Origin: JBOFDK01 sp051650305
Lineage (GTDB): Bacteria > Bacillota > Clostridia > Lachnospirales > Cellulosilyticaceae
Assembly: GCA_051650305.1 (NCBI GenBank)
Contig: JBOFIT010000108.1
Span: 1 to 32,652 of the forward strand
DNA length: 32,652 bases
Direction: 5' to 3'
Part shown: in pieces, positions 24,414 through 32,652 of the stretch
How the letters are laid out: every line of letters begins with the position of its first letter
Position numbering within the stretch: the first letter of the stretch is position 1
Made by a program: the position numbers and the translations under genes
The notes under the pieces: generated by a model
Told to the model about the DNA's origin: nothing
Databases searched by the model: none
What the model saw: only the letters and a program-made list of their open reading frames with translations

Positions 24414-25760
24414 TTATGGATTTGATGGCGCTTCTTTATCGTCTTCTGACGTTTCCTCTGGCTCCGCTATGTGTAGCAGTATTTCTTTCTTTTCTGATAA
24501 ATCTTTATTTATCTTTTCTTCAATTGCTTTCATCATATCGTCTATAGTCTCATTGGATGCGATGCCTAAATTAAGGATATTGACGATAATCTCATTAGCT
24601 TCTGCGTCTAGTGGTGTAATCATATATTCATTGGTATTTGCAAGTACTTCTTCATAAAGAGCTTGCTCTTCCTGACCACCTAAAAACTCATTTTTATAAG
24701 CCATTGCCTCTGGATCTTCACGGTATGGTAAGTATCCTGATACACTTCCTATTTTAACCTCTGGGCTTGTCTTAAAGACGTACTCTTCTACAAATTCCCA
24801 TGCAAGTTCTTTCTCCGTGCTTTGACTTGGGATACACACAAGACTACTATTACTCCATCCATAAGTATTAAATGGTAGACGTGTTACACGCCATTTGCCC
24901 GCTTGCTCTGGCGCCCAAGCTTGTATTTGACCGCTTCCCCATGCACCTAAGTACATCATGGCCATTTGGTCATTTCTTATCAGTTCTTCGCCTTCTGGTG
25001 TCCAGATATCTTTATAAGACATCATCTCTATTCTTTTTATCTTTTGAGCGATCTCGATACCTTGTCTAAAAGCTTCATTATTTCTCTGGAAATCTAAATT
25101 TTCATCGAAGAATCCCATAGATTTACCAACGATTGTTACAGGATCTAATGTCCATTGTGTAATATAGATATCATCTTCTTTTAAGGTTCTTCCTATATCG
25201 ATCCAGTTATCTGGATTCTCCATAAATTCCGCTAACTCCGCAGGTTCTGATGGGAAACCATACTTCTCCATAATGTCTTTTCGGTAGTAAGTCACGATTG
25301 GTGCACTAGCCGTTGCTAAACCTATAAGCTTTTGTTGGTCCAAAGACTTCCCGATCTCCCACATTTCTTTATCATAATCTGCTTGATACTTAGTCGCATT
25401 ATAAGGTGCTCCACTTAAGTCTTCAAATATATCCAATTTACTAAAATCACCAAAGTGCGGACTATCTATAAGCATAATATCTGCTTCACAGCCTTTACTT
25501 AGGCCTTCTATATAAGCCTCGCTATACTCTCCGTAAGGAAAGACTGTTACATTAACCTTCACGTCTGGATAACGCTCTTCAAATAATTGGATAACCGGCT
25601 CAAAGTTATCATAGTGGGTCCAAATATCTAATGTACGTCCTTCTTCTGCTTCTACTACAGCACCTTGTTCTGGTACCTCTATTATCTTTTGTGATGTACC
25701 ACATCCCCCTAGTATGACTGTACTAAGTAATAATCCTATCAGTTTTTTTGTATTTTTCAC
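24414..25760 (-). CDS. Family 1 extracellular solute-binding lipoprotein (A)
   Basis: A 448-residue lipoprotein. The signal peptide ends in lipobox LGGC, so Cys20 anchors it to the membrane. The mature part is a two-lobed SBP_bac_1 protein: LDIWTHYDNFEPVIQLFEERYPDVKV opens lobe 1, FVEEYVF and GSVSGYLPYREDPEAM are typical of sugar-binding members, and aromatic patches (WTHY, AWGSGQIQAW, NTYGW) suggest a carbohydrate ligand. The tail after about 425 is acidic and Pro-rich. The start is GTG with GGGGG ten bases before it. It is a paralogue of the next gene upstream, with 23 bases between them. No permease or ATPase gene is nearby, so a sensing role coupled to the operon's GGDEF-EAL protein is plausible. 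Confidence 0.88.
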   Translation of the reverse strand: MKNTKKLIGLLLSTVILGGCGTSQKIIEVPEQGAVVEAEEGRTLDIWTHYDNFEPVIQLFEERYPDVKVNVTVFPYGEYSEAYIEGLSKGCEADIMLIDSPHFGDFSKLDIFEDLSGAPYNATKYQADYDKEMWEIGKSLDQQKLIGLATASAPIVTYYRKDIMEKYGFPSEPAELAEFMENPDNWIDIGRTLKEDDIYITQWTLDPVTIVGKSMGFFDENLDFQRNNEAFRQGIEIAQKIKRIEMMSYKDIWTPEGEELIRNDQMAMMYLGAWGSGQIQAWAPEQAGKWRVTRLPFNTYGWSNSSLVCIPSQSTEKELAWEFVEEYVFKTSPEVKIGSVSGYLPYREDPEAMAYKNEFLGGQEEQALYEEVLANTNEYMITPLDAEANEIIVNILNLGIASNETIDDMMKAIEEKINKDLSEKKEILLHIAEPEETSEDDKEAPSNP

Positions 25761-25783
25761 CTTTATTCGCCCCCTCTAATCTT

Positions 25784-27085
25784 CTATTTATTGCTTAATA
25801 AGATTTCTTTATCTTCTTTAAGCTGAGTCTCTATTTCATATTTAATCCTCTCTAGGATGACATCTGCACTGGCCCCTCCAGTAACGCCTTTATTCACTTG
25901 ATCAAGTATGATGGCTTCTGCCTTTTCATCTAAAGCTGTAATGGTGTACTCATTGGTATTCTCCATCATCTCTTCATACAGTTCTTGCTCTTTCTGACCA
26001 CCTAAGAACGCAGTTTCTATAGCCATTGCCTCTGGATTTTTCCTATTTGGCAAGTACCCCGCTACACTCCCCACTCTAATTTGTGGATCATTCTTAAAGA
26101 TATGGTCTTCTATAAACTCCCAAGCCAGCTCTTTCTCATCACTGGTAGTAGGAATACTAAGTATGCTACTATTATTCCATCCATAAGTATTAAAAGGTAA
26201 GCGTGTCGCACGCCACTTTCCTGCTTGCTCGGGTACCCAGTTCTCAATTTCTCCGGTTCCCCATGAACCTAGATATAGCATGGCCAACTGGTCATTTTTC
26301 AAGTATGCCTGCCCCTCCTCTAACCATACATCTACATAGGCTACTGCATTATTCCTATCAAGTTCTTGTCCTATTTCTATTGCTTGCTTTACTTTATCAT
26401 TATCTCTCATATACTCTAAATTTTCATTAAAGTATGGCATGCTTGTCCCCATAACACGTAGGGGCTCTGCAATCCATTGAGTAATATAAATATTATCTTC
26501 TTTAAGCTTCAGTGCAATCTCAATCCAATTAGCTGGATTCTCCATAAATTCCCCTAGTTCCTCTGGTTCAGAAGGAAACCCATACTTTTCCATAATATCT
26601 GCTCGGTAGTAGGTTACTACAGGTGCACTCGCAACTGCAATACCATTGAGCCTCGTCTTATCAAAAGACTTACCTATTTCCCACATTTCTTTATCATACA
26701 TATTTTGATAAGCTGTTGCATTGTAGGGTTCTTGATTTAAATCTTCAAATACATCTAATGCACTAAATCCACCAAAGTCGTTGCTATCCACAAACATAAT
26801 GTCTGCTTCACACCCCTGCATGAGTCCATTGATATAGGATGCTTCATACTCTGTAAAAGGAATGGTCTTTACAACCACTTCTACCTCCGGATGCTTTTCT
26901 TTAAAACTTTCTATTGTCTGATCAAATTCATTATAGTGGGTCCAAATTTCTAAAGTTCGCTTCTCTTCTACTACCGATACCACTTCTTTTTCCCCTTCTT
27001 CTACTATAGGCGTCCCCTGCCCACAGCCTACTAATAGAATTCCACACATCATAACTCCTAAAAACTTTCTTACCACTCTATTCAC
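25784..27085 (-). CDS. Family 1 extracellular solute-binding lipoprotein (B)
   Basis: A 433-residue lipoprotein with lipobox LVGC (Cys21), closely related along its whole length to the neighbouring protein. Shared stretches include LEIWTHY, GCEADIM, NATAYQ, YDKEMWEIGKS, KYGFPSEPEEL, PEQAGKWR, RLPFNTYGW and NTNEY. The pair arose by tandem duplication. It lacks the acidic tail of protein A. Its GTG start overlaps the TGA stop of the GGDEF-EAL gene by four bases (GTGA), so its synthesis is coupled to that membrane enzyme. Probably binds a sugar or oligosaccharide outside the cell; the actual ligand is unknown. Confidence 0.88.
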   Translation of the reverse strand: MNRVVRKFLGVMMCGILLVGCGQGTPIVEEGEKEVVSVVEEKRTLEIWTHYNEFDQTIESFKEKHPEVEVVVKTIPFTEYEASYINGLMQGCEADIMFVDSNDFGGFSALDVFEDLNQEPYNATAYQNMYDKEMWEIGKSFDKTRLNGIAVASAPVVTYYRADIMEKYGFPSEPEELGEFMENPANWIEIALKLKEDNIYITQWIAEPLRVMGTSMPYFNENLEYMRDNDKVKQAIEIGQELDRNNAVAYVDVWLEEGQAYLKNDQLAMLYLGSWGTGEIENWVPEQAGKWRATRLPFNTYGWNNSSILSIPTTSDEKELAWEFIEDHIFKNDPQIRVGSVAGYLPNRKNPEAMAIETAFLGGQKEQELYEEMMENTNEYTITALDEKAEAIILDQVNKGVTGGASADVILERIKYEIETQLKEDKEILLSNK

Positions 27086-29745
27086 CTCTTTTTTACAAGT
27101 ATCTCTCTCAATTTTTTATCTGTTAGGGGCCTACTCAGTAAATACCCCTGTACTTCATCACATCCTGTAGTCTTCATATACATCAGTTCCTCTAATGTCT
27201 CGATGCCCTCTGCAACGACCTTTAAATTCAAACTATGGGCAAGTTCAATAATAAGCTTTACCACTAATTCCTTCTTGTCATTTTGATGGACATTTTGTAT
27301 AAAGTCTCTATCTATCTTTAATTCATGCAACGGTAAGGTTAATACCTGATTCAATGAAGAATATCCTTGTCCAAAATCATCCAGTGATACTTTGACCCCT
27401 ATTTTATTGAGCTCCATAATAACGGGCGCTACGTATTCCGCATCCTTCACAGGAAGTCGCTCTGTAATCTCAAAAATCAGCAGTCCCGGATTCACTCCTA
27501 CTTCTTGAATAATTGACTTGGCAGACAGTAGGAAATCTGGATGGCATAAGTATTTGGGTGAGATATTGATGGCAATAGGCACCACTTCATAGCCTGCTAA
27601 TTCCCATGCCTTAAGTTGCATACAGGCGCGTCTTATTACCCAGCGGTCTATCTTCAAAATCATTCCCGTTTCTTCGGCTATAGGAATAAATACAGAGGGT
27701 GAGATACTCCCAAGTTCTTCATTTTCCCATCTAATAAGCGCCTCTAAGCTGGTAATTTTCATCGTGTCTAACCTAAATTTAGGTTGGTAATACAGCTCAA
27801 ATGCATTCTCTTCCAATGCCATTTGCATGTTTTTCTCAATTAAAAGTTGTCTTCCAAACTCCTCTTTAATCGATTGATTGAAAAACTGTACTTTATCGTC
27901 ACCCTTTTCTTTTGCATGATACATTGCCATATCTGCATACTTAACGACCACATCTAAATCTGGACTATCCTTTGGATAAACACTAATCCCAATACTTCCG
28001 CCAACTTTTACATTGGCTTCTTGGATGCAGCATGGATCATCAAAAACTTTTCTAACCTCTAGCGCAATTTGCTCGATGCCTTCTATCGTCTCTTGCTCCG
28101 TAAGAATAATAAATTCATCGCCACCTAATCTAAAGATTTGTGTCTCGTAGGTCTCTATAAGTAGCAATCTTCCAGCTATAGCTTCCAGTAGGATATCGCC
28201 TGCTTCATGCCCCAATGTATCATTGATTTGTTTGAAGCGATTCATATCGATAAGAATAACACCTAGTAGTGGCTTCACTCGAATAATCCCTGACTGAATC
28301 TTTGCAATCCGTCTTTTAAACCGTAATCTATTCCCCACATTTGTAAGCTGATCATAATACGCTAACGTATGTAATTTGTTTTTTGAAATTTGTAGCACCT
28401 CTGATTGCTTTTTCAGTTCTTCATTGAGTAGCTTCGTATCTTCAAACATTTCTTTAAGTTTATAGGCCATACGCTTGAAGTTTTGCCCCAAGTAATCTAG
28501 CTCGCCTATATAGCATTGAGGCCATGCTAAATGCTCCACGTCTTCCAGATAGTTTGGAAGGTTCGCTGTGGTAACTGCTAGCTTAGATAAGTTTTTAAAC
28601 ACAATACGATGTAATGCTAAGTAAAGTAACCCTATAAATGTCCAGAAATAAATGAGCATCTTGAGCTGATTGTTATATACCTCTATACTCCCCTTATTAA
28701 ACTGCTGGGTAGGTACTTCAACGTAAATATAAATCCCCTTCTCTTCTACCATTTTTTGCGTTAGATAGTAACTACTTGCCTCCATTGTTGTATCAACCCA
28801 AAGGTTCTTAATATGGGGTACCACCTTGTAGATAGCTTCATTTAATTGCATAATCTCTAAGCGTCTGTCTTCTTTACTCTCATACTTATCTTTATGGCGA
28901 TACTCTGGTGATGTTGAAACCAGAATATCATTATTCATATTGGTTACAATCACATGATACTCATAAGTCAATGAGACTTTTTTTATTGTTTCTTCCATAT
29001 ATGTACGTTGTAGCACATCATAAAGCATAAATTTCTGATGCTCTGAAGTATTCCATTCTTGTACTTTCTGCTCCACCTGATCATGAATACTTATACTCAT
29101 TTGCTCCACTTGATTAAGTGTGGATTGATGAAAATTATTGGTACTCGTAAAAATATTACTAATGGAAGGAATCGTAATAACTGCGATCATCATATGGAAA
29201 AGTAAAGGTTCAAGTGGTACGATTCCTATAACTTTACGCGTTGCGATGCTCTTTTTAATTATAGGCCCATAGGTTACCAGCATATTCCCTATCCAAATAT
29301 TCGTCACACTATTAATCATAAAAACCATGATATATAAATCTCTATAGGTAGTCTCTTCTCCCCCTAGATACCCCCCATATACTTTAAAATACAGTGGCAT
29401 CCCAACAATAAGCCAAAAAACGATATCTGTATTAATGGAATTAAATTGGGGGAACTTACTTTCTACACATTTAATAACGAGGAGTTCAATAATAAATAAC
29501 CCTTGTATCATGGGTACATCAAAAATAAGCACACCTATACAATGTATAATAAGTGCTGCAATAAAAGTAGCTCTCGTGGAAAAACAATGCATCATAATAT
29601 AAAAAATAATACTAACAAACATGAATTCTATGCCAAATAGATAATTATATGAAGCTATATGTACAAATAAGGCTATCAGACATAACCCGCTAAAAGCTAT
29701 CGCCTTAAAATAACGCCCCCGCTCTAGTTGTCCCCATCGATCCAT
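27082..29745 (-). CDS. Membrane GGDEF-EAL c-di-GMP turnover protein
   Basis: An 887-residue protein. ATG 29745 is chosen over an upstream TTG because AAGGGGAG sits just before it. Residues about 12-200 contain six or seven membrane segments, about 205-365 form an outside sensor region, and another membrane segment (MLIYFWTFIGLLYLALH) leads to a HAMP-like linker. The GGDEF domain has RLGGDEFIIL intact near residue 543 but lacks the RxxD inhibitory site. The EAL domain keeps SLEALIRW, INISPKYL, FEITERLP, SLDDFGQGYSS and VVAEGIE, so phosphodiesterase activity is expected and cyclase activity possible. It heads an operon with two solute-binding lipoproteins, which may deliver the signal. Confidence 0.92.
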   Translation of the reverse strand: MDRWGQLERGRYFKAIAFSGLCLIALFVHIASYNYLFGIEFMFVSIIFYIMMHCFSTRATFIAALIIHCIGVLIFDVPMIQGLFIIELLVIKCVESKFPQFNSINTDIVFWLIVGMPLYFKVYGGYLGGEETTYRDLYIMVFMINSVTNIWIGNMLVTYGPIIKKSIATRKVIGIVPLEPLLFHMMIAVITIPSISNIFTSTNNFHQSTLNQVEQMSISIHDQVEQKVQEWNTSEHQKFMLYDVLQRTYMEETIKKVSLTYEYHVIVTNMNNDILVSTSPEYRHKDKYESKEDRRLEIMQLNEAIYKVVPHIKNLWVDTTMEASSYYLTQKMVEEKGIYIYVEVPTQQFNKGSIEVYNNQLKMLIYFWTFIGLLYLALHRIVFKNLSKLAVTTANLPNYLEDVEHLAWPQCYIGELDYLGQNFKRMAYKLKEMFEDTKLLNEELKKQSEVLQISKNKLHTLAYYDQLTNVGNRLRFKRRIAKIQSGIIRVKPLLGVILIDMNRFKQINDTLGHEAGDILLEAIAGRLLLIETYETQIFRLGGDEFIILTEQETIEGIEQIALEVRKVFDDPCCIQEANVKVGGSIGISVYPKDSPDLDVVVKYADMAMYHAKEKGDDKVQFFNQSIKEEFGRQLLIEKNMQMALEENAFELYYQPKFRLDTMKITSLEALIRWENEELGSISPSVFIPIAEETGMILKIDRWVIRRACMQLKAWELAGYEVVPIAINISPKYLCHPDFLLSAKSIIQEVGVNPGLLIFEITERLPVKDAEYVAPVIMELNKIGVKVSLDDFGQGYSSLNQVLTLPLHELKIDRDFIQNVHQNDKKELVVKLIIELAHSLNLKVVAEGIETLEELMYMKTTGCDEVQGYLLSRPLTDKKLREILVKKR

Positions 29746-29783
29746 AGTTCTCCCCTTCTCAACCAAAGTGTCTTTTGTACTAT

Positions 29784-29789
29784 ATTATA
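29784..29789 (-). promoter_or_regulatory. Possible -10 box of the GGDEF-EAL operon
   Basis: A perfect minus-strand TATAAT, preceded by TAG, lies about 39 bases before the start codon. No convincing -35 box is found at the usual distance. No c-di-GMP riboswitch is visible in the leader. Confidence 0.4.
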
Positions 29790-29822
29790 CTACTTTCTGA
29801 CATATTACACTACCAAATTTTC

Positions 29823-29868
29823 AAAAAAATGACTTAATTAGGAACCTAAATCCCTAATTAAGTCATTT
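29823..29868 (-). terminator. Terminator of the DUF4190-type gene
   Basis: On the minus strand, AATGACTTAATTAGG and CCTAATTAAGTCATT are exact complements around about ten bases, followed by TTTTTTT. The stem begins at the stop codon. Confidence 0.93.
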
Positions 29869-30230
29869 TATGCATTCTTCTTATTTCTGCAATACAATAC
29901 GATATCTACAATTCCTTTTGCAATACTTGCACATAAAAAGACTGTATTAACTACAAATCCTGCAATTGCGATACCTTTATTGCGTTTATTCTTCATACCA
30001 ACTGCCCCGAGTACTGTTCCTACAATTGCCACTGGCAATCCAATGATAGGGACTAACCATCCTAGTGAACTAATGATCCCTAGTATAAAAGAAGTCCATG
30101 CATTTGGATTTGGTCTTGCTACGGGTACTATATGCGGTGTCATATCTATACTGTCGTTTGTGTCATCTTCATCCATCATATACTCTTTAGTATAAAATTC
30201 GATGTCTTCATTATATTTTTTGTTTTTCAT
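29868..30230 (-). CDS. Small DUF4190-like membrane protein
   Basis: A 120-residue protein. The first ~40 residues are hydrophilic and acidic (DEDDTNDSIDM). After PNPNAWTSFILGIISSLGW two hydrophobic segments follow: about 46-72 (VPIIGLPVAIVGTVLGAVGM) and about 82-110 (GIAIAGFVVNTVFLCASIAKGIVDIVLY), separated by KNKRNKG. This two-helix pattern with a Gly-rich first helix fits DUF4190, whose function is not known. It is a single gene with perfect AAGGAGGT ribosome site, good promoter and strong terminator, so it is probably well expressed. Confidence 0.8.
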   Translation of the reverse strand: MKNKKYNEDIEFYTKEYMMDEDDTNDSIDMTPHIVPVARPNPNAWTSFILGIISSLGWLVPIIGLPVAIVGTVLGAVGMKNKRNKGIAIAGFVVNTVFLCASIAKGIVDIVLYCRNKKNA

Positions 30231-30263
30231 ACTTGAGACCTCCTTGGATCTTCCCTTTACTTT

Positions 30264-30291
30264 ATTATATATAATTTTTTATCGTTTGCAA
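30264..30291 (-). promoter_or_regulatory. Promoter of the DUF4190-type gene
   Basis: On the minus strand, TTGCAA (30291-30286), 16 bases, then a perfect TATAAT (30269-30264), 33 bases before the start codon. Confidence 0.75.
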
Positions 30292-30303
30292 AGGAAGATT
30301 CCT

Positions 30304-30336
30304 AAAAAAAAAGATAACCACAGTGGGTTATCTTTT
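30304..30336 (-). terminator. Terminator of the pot operon
   Basis: On the minus strand, AAAGATAACC, a six-base loop and GGTTATCTTT are followed by a run of T, directly after the potD stop. Confidence 0.9.
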
Positions 30337-30344
30337 AAAGTTTA

Positions 30345-31394
30345 TTATTTAGCGGCTTTTACTTCTGTCCAAATACGGCTATATACTTCAATCATCTCTC
30401 CTGGATCATTGAACATTTCCATTGTGTCAAATAATGCTGTATCTGGATAAGCGATTTCACTGTTTTTAATTTCTTCTGGTAAAAGTTCACGTGCTTCACT
30501 AATTGGTGTTGAGTAACCTACATATTCAGCATTAAGTGCTGCAATATCAGGACGACATAAGAAGTCGATATACTTATGTGCATTTTCAATATTTGGTGCA
30601 TTCTTAGGAATAACCATTGCATCTACGAAAAGATTTGTACCTTCTTTTGGAATAACGTAAGCTAAATCTGGGTTATTCTCTGTCATAAGCATTGCATCTC
30701 CAGCCCAAGCAAGCATCATAGCTGCTTCACCGTTTTCCATCTTACCTTTACCTTCATCTCCTACATAAGCGAGAACATTTGGCTTAAGTGCGATAAGCTC
30801 CTGCTTTGCTTCTTCTAACTGCGCAGAGTCTTTAGCATTCATAGAGTAGTTAAGTTTCTTAAGTGCAAGCATAAGTGCTTCACGCTCACTATCATAAACG
30901 AATACTTGCTTCTCGTATTTTGGGTTCCACATATCTGCCCATTCATCGATTTGTTCATCAATCATTGTCGTATTATACACGATACCCATTGTTCCCCAAA
31001 GGTATGGTACACCGTATTTATTTTCTGGGTCATAAGATAAGCCTTTAAATTCAGAATCAATCTTCTCATAGTTTGTAAGTAAAGATGTGTCTATTGTTGC
31101 TAGCATATCTTCTTTAATCATCTTTTCTACCATATAATCTGATGGGAAAAGTACATCATAGTTTGATCCACCTGCAGATAATTTTGCAAACATATCTTCA
31201 TTTGTTGGGTATACTTCATAGACAACCTTAATACCTGTTTCTTCTTCGAACATACGGTTTACTTCTTCATCTATATAATCGCCCCAGTTATAAACATAGA
31301 CAACTGGCTTATCACTACCACCGCATCCTGTTAATCCCGCTAATGATCCTACTAATAAAGTTCCTGCTAATGCTAAACGTAAAGCTTTTTTCAT
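30345..31394 (-). CDS. potD: Spermidine/putrescine-binding lipoprotein
   Basis: A 349-residue lipoprotein, the substrate-binding part of a PotABCD polyamine importer. The lipobox LTGC places Cys24 at the membrane. The mature protein opens with VVYVYNWGDYIDEEV, the PotD/PotF signature. It continues with YDVLFPSDYMVEKM, GVPYLWGTMGIVYNT, and LAWAGDAMLM, where Trp and Asp line the polyamine site, and ends with ENAHKYIDFLCRPD. ATG with GAAGGTG upstream. It is the last gene of the operon after potB and potC. Spermidine versus putrescine preference is not settled. Confidence 0.94.
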   Translation of the reverse strand: MKKALRLALAGTLLVGSLAGLTGCGGSDKPVVYVYNWGDYIDEEVNRMFEEETGIKVVYEVYPTNEDMFAKLSAGGSNYDVLFPSDYMVEKMIKEDMLATIDTSLLTNYEKIDSEFKGLSYDPENKYGVPYLWGTMGIVYNTTMIDEQIDEWADMWNPKYEKQVFVYDSEREALMLALKKLNYSMNAKDSAQLEEAKQELIALKPNVLAYVGDEGKGKMENGEAAMMLAWAGDAMLMTENNPDLAYVIPKEGTNLFVDAMVIPKNAPNIENAHKYIDFLCRPDIAALNAEYVGYSTPISEARELLPEEIKNSEIAYPDTALFDTMEMFNDPGEMIEVYSRIWTEVKAAK

Positions 31395-31444
31395 TGTATT
31401 CTCACACCTTCCCTATTCTCTCTCTTGTAGTTGGCATACTGCCA

Positions 31445-32227
31445 CTATCTATTATTTTCTTTTTTTGCTTGTCTACTTGCTCTTATGTTTATGATAACCA
31501 AAATAAGCATAATAGTTGTAAACATAAGGGTTGAAATTGCATTTATTTTTGGACTTACACCACGTCTAGCCATTGAATAAATCTGTATGGATAAGGTATT
31601 TACCCCTGACGCTGTATTGAAGAAACTTACAACGAAGTCATCAATAGATAATGTAAATGCAATAAATGCACCTGAGATAATTCCCGGTAAAATCTCTGGT
31701 AAAATAACTTTTCTAAAAGCGTACATCGGTGATGCACCTAAGTCTAATGCAGCCTCATACAGGCTACTATTCATCATTTTAAGTCTAGGCATTACTGATA
31801 AGATAACATACGGTGTACAGAATGTTATGTGTGAAAGTACCAGGGTTAATAACCCGAACTTTGCACCTACTGCTGTAAAGAGTAACATCAGTGAAATACC
31901 AATCACAATGTCTGGACTTAAAAGTGGAATATACGTTAAGTTCATAATAGCATTTTTTGAACGATGTGACATTTTATCGATGCCTAATGCTGCCATCGTT
32001 CCTATAATCGTTGAAATAATAGCCGCTAATGTAGCTACTAAAATCGTATAATAAAATGCACGTTGAATGCTTGGATCGTTAAAGAGCTCCACATACCATT
32101 TAAAGGAGAATCCTTGCCAACTTGTTGTCTTCGACTCATTAAACGAATACACCATAAGCAGTGCAATCGGTGCATAAAGCACAAGTAGAATAATTCCTAA
32201 GTAGGCTTTCTTAAGAAATTTCATCAT
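31445..32227 (-). CDS. potC: Spermidine/putrescine ABC transporter permease
   Basis: A 260-residue inner-membrane permease with six predicted membrane segments, the first at about 8-28 (AYLGIILLVLYAPIALLMVYS). The cytoplasmic EAA loop that docks on the PotA ATPase is EAALDLGASPMYAFRKVILP. SFKWYVELFNDPSIQ and SIDDFVVSFFNTASGVNTL are characteristic of PotC. Its ATG overlaps the potB stop by four bases (ATGA), indicating coupled synthesis. Full length. Confidence 0.94.
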   Translation of the reverse strand: MMKFLKKAYLGIILLVLYAPIALLMVYSFNESKTTSWQGFSFKWYVELFNDPSIQRAFYYTILVATLAAIISTIIGTMAALGIDKMSHRSKNAIMNLTYIPLLSPDIVIGISLMLLFTAVGAKFGLLTLVLSHITFCTPYVILSVMPRLKMMNSSLYEAALDLGASPMYAFRKVILPEILPGIISGAFIAFTLSIDDFVVSFFNTASGVNTLSIQIYSMARRGVSPKINAISTLMFTTIMLILVIINIRASRQAKKENNR

Positions 32228-32652
32228 AGAAGTCCACCTCCTTTGTCCATGGTATCATTTTTAGACATAAAGCCAATAGTGGCTAAAATAATAATCATCA
32301 AGATCATTGATAGCGCTGAACCAAATGCCCAGTCTCTCGTTCTGGTAAATTGTTCTTCAATTAAGTTACCGATAAGGATTACTTGACCGCCACCTAGAAG
32401 TCTTGTAATAACGAATGTTGTGAGGGATGGCATAAATACCATAATAATTCCTGTAATAACACCCGGCATACTAAGTGGTAATATAATCTTTCTAAAAGTT
32501 CTCGCTTTGCTTGCACCTAAATCATAAGATGCTTCGATCAGACTATTATCGATTTTTGCAAGTGAGTTATAGATTGGTAATACCATAAATGGGAAGAAAT
32601 TATAAATCATACCGAATACAATAGCACCATCACCATATAAAAATTGATGTGT
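32224..32652 (-). CDS. potB: Spermidine/putrescine ABC transporter permease, 3' part
   Basis: The frame runs from the stop at 32224 through the right edge; the Met at 32610 is internal, since coding continues 14 codons beyond it (ending ...LYGDGAIVFG). About 142 C-terminal residues are present. EASYDLGASKARTFRKIILP is the ATPase-docking EAA loop and FVITRLLGGGQVILIGNLIEEQF is typical of PotB. Three to four membrane segments remain. The start of the gene and probably potA lie outside the window. Confidence 0.92.
   Translation of the reverse strand, partial: THQFLYGDGAIVFGMIYNFFPFMVLPIYNSLAKIDNSLIEASYDLGASKARTFRKIILPLSMPGVITGIIMVFMPSLTTFVITRLLGGGQVILIGNLIEEQFTRTRDWAFGSALSMILMIIILATIGFMSKNDTMDKGGGLL

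Noticed and set aside
29746..29867. c-di-GMP riboswitch ahead of the GGDEF-EAL gene
   Set aside because: The interval is mainly a terminator and a -10 box; no GEMM-type conserved core is seen.
1..32652. CRISPR arrays, transposases, integrases, tRNA or rRNA genes
   Set aside because: No regularly spaced repeats, no recombinase motifs and no cloverleaf or rRNA segments were recognised in reading both strands.

Overview
The window looks like a chromosomal segment of a low-GC, spore-forming, anaerobic Firmicute of class Clostridia. I lean towards a Lachnospiraceae/Cellulosilyticum-like organism, inferred from gene content and order and not from any database search. The evidence is a murB-rapZ-yvcK-whiA-HPr cluster, a SpoIID-type protein, a queA/tgt/yajC set, an NADP-dependent non-phosphorylating GAPDH (gapN), strong AGGAGG-type ribosome sites and sigma-A promoters of TTGACA/TATAAT type. 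Nearly all genes lie on the minus strand and the plus strand is pyrimidine-rich throughout, which fits the minus strand being the leading strand of one replichore.

Layout. 1-143 is the end of a plus-strand gene, perhaps an alpha/beta hydrolase. 144-1884 is gene-poor: it holds an AraC/GyrI-type regulator bracketed by two near-identical ~107-bp direct repeats, each continuing into a 3' hairpin whose stem has changed by compensatory substitution. 1885-5334 holds gapN and a chemotaxis receptor, separated by a second dispersed palindromic repeat. 5459-7929 holds yajC, tgt and a Cof-type HAD phosphatase. 8069-9908 is the only plus-strand unit of complete genes: a YiiX-like permuted papain-fold enzyme and a secreted propeller-like protein. 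10064-12721 holds an SDR/acyl-ACP thioesterase pair behind queA. 12799-15773 holds a SpoIID/LytB protein, an apparently inactivated clostripain-like protein and a BFD-type [2Fe-2S] protein with a Fur-box-like operator. 15906-19963 is the cell-wall and carbon-regulation operon murB-rapZ-yvcK-whiA-HPr, in which the HPr carries Glu instead of His at position 15 (Crh-like). 20046-24315 is sbcDC. 24414-29745 is a membrane GGDEF-EAL protein translationally coupled to two paralogous lipoprotein solute-binding proteins with no transporter genes. 29868-30230 is a small DUF4190-type membrane protein. 30345-32652 is the end of a spermidine/putrescine ABC operon (potB partial, potC, potD).

The most interesting items are: (i) the GGDEF-EAL plus two orphan binding lipoproteins, a candidate solute-sensing c-di-GMP module; (ii) the repeat pair with an invariant 5' half and a covarying 3' hairpin around AGGGAAGAT; (iii) the Glu15 Crh-like HPr; (iv) the clostripain-like pseudoenzyme; (v) a second palindromic repeat family. 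I found no CRISPR array, transposase, integrase, tRNA or rRNA.
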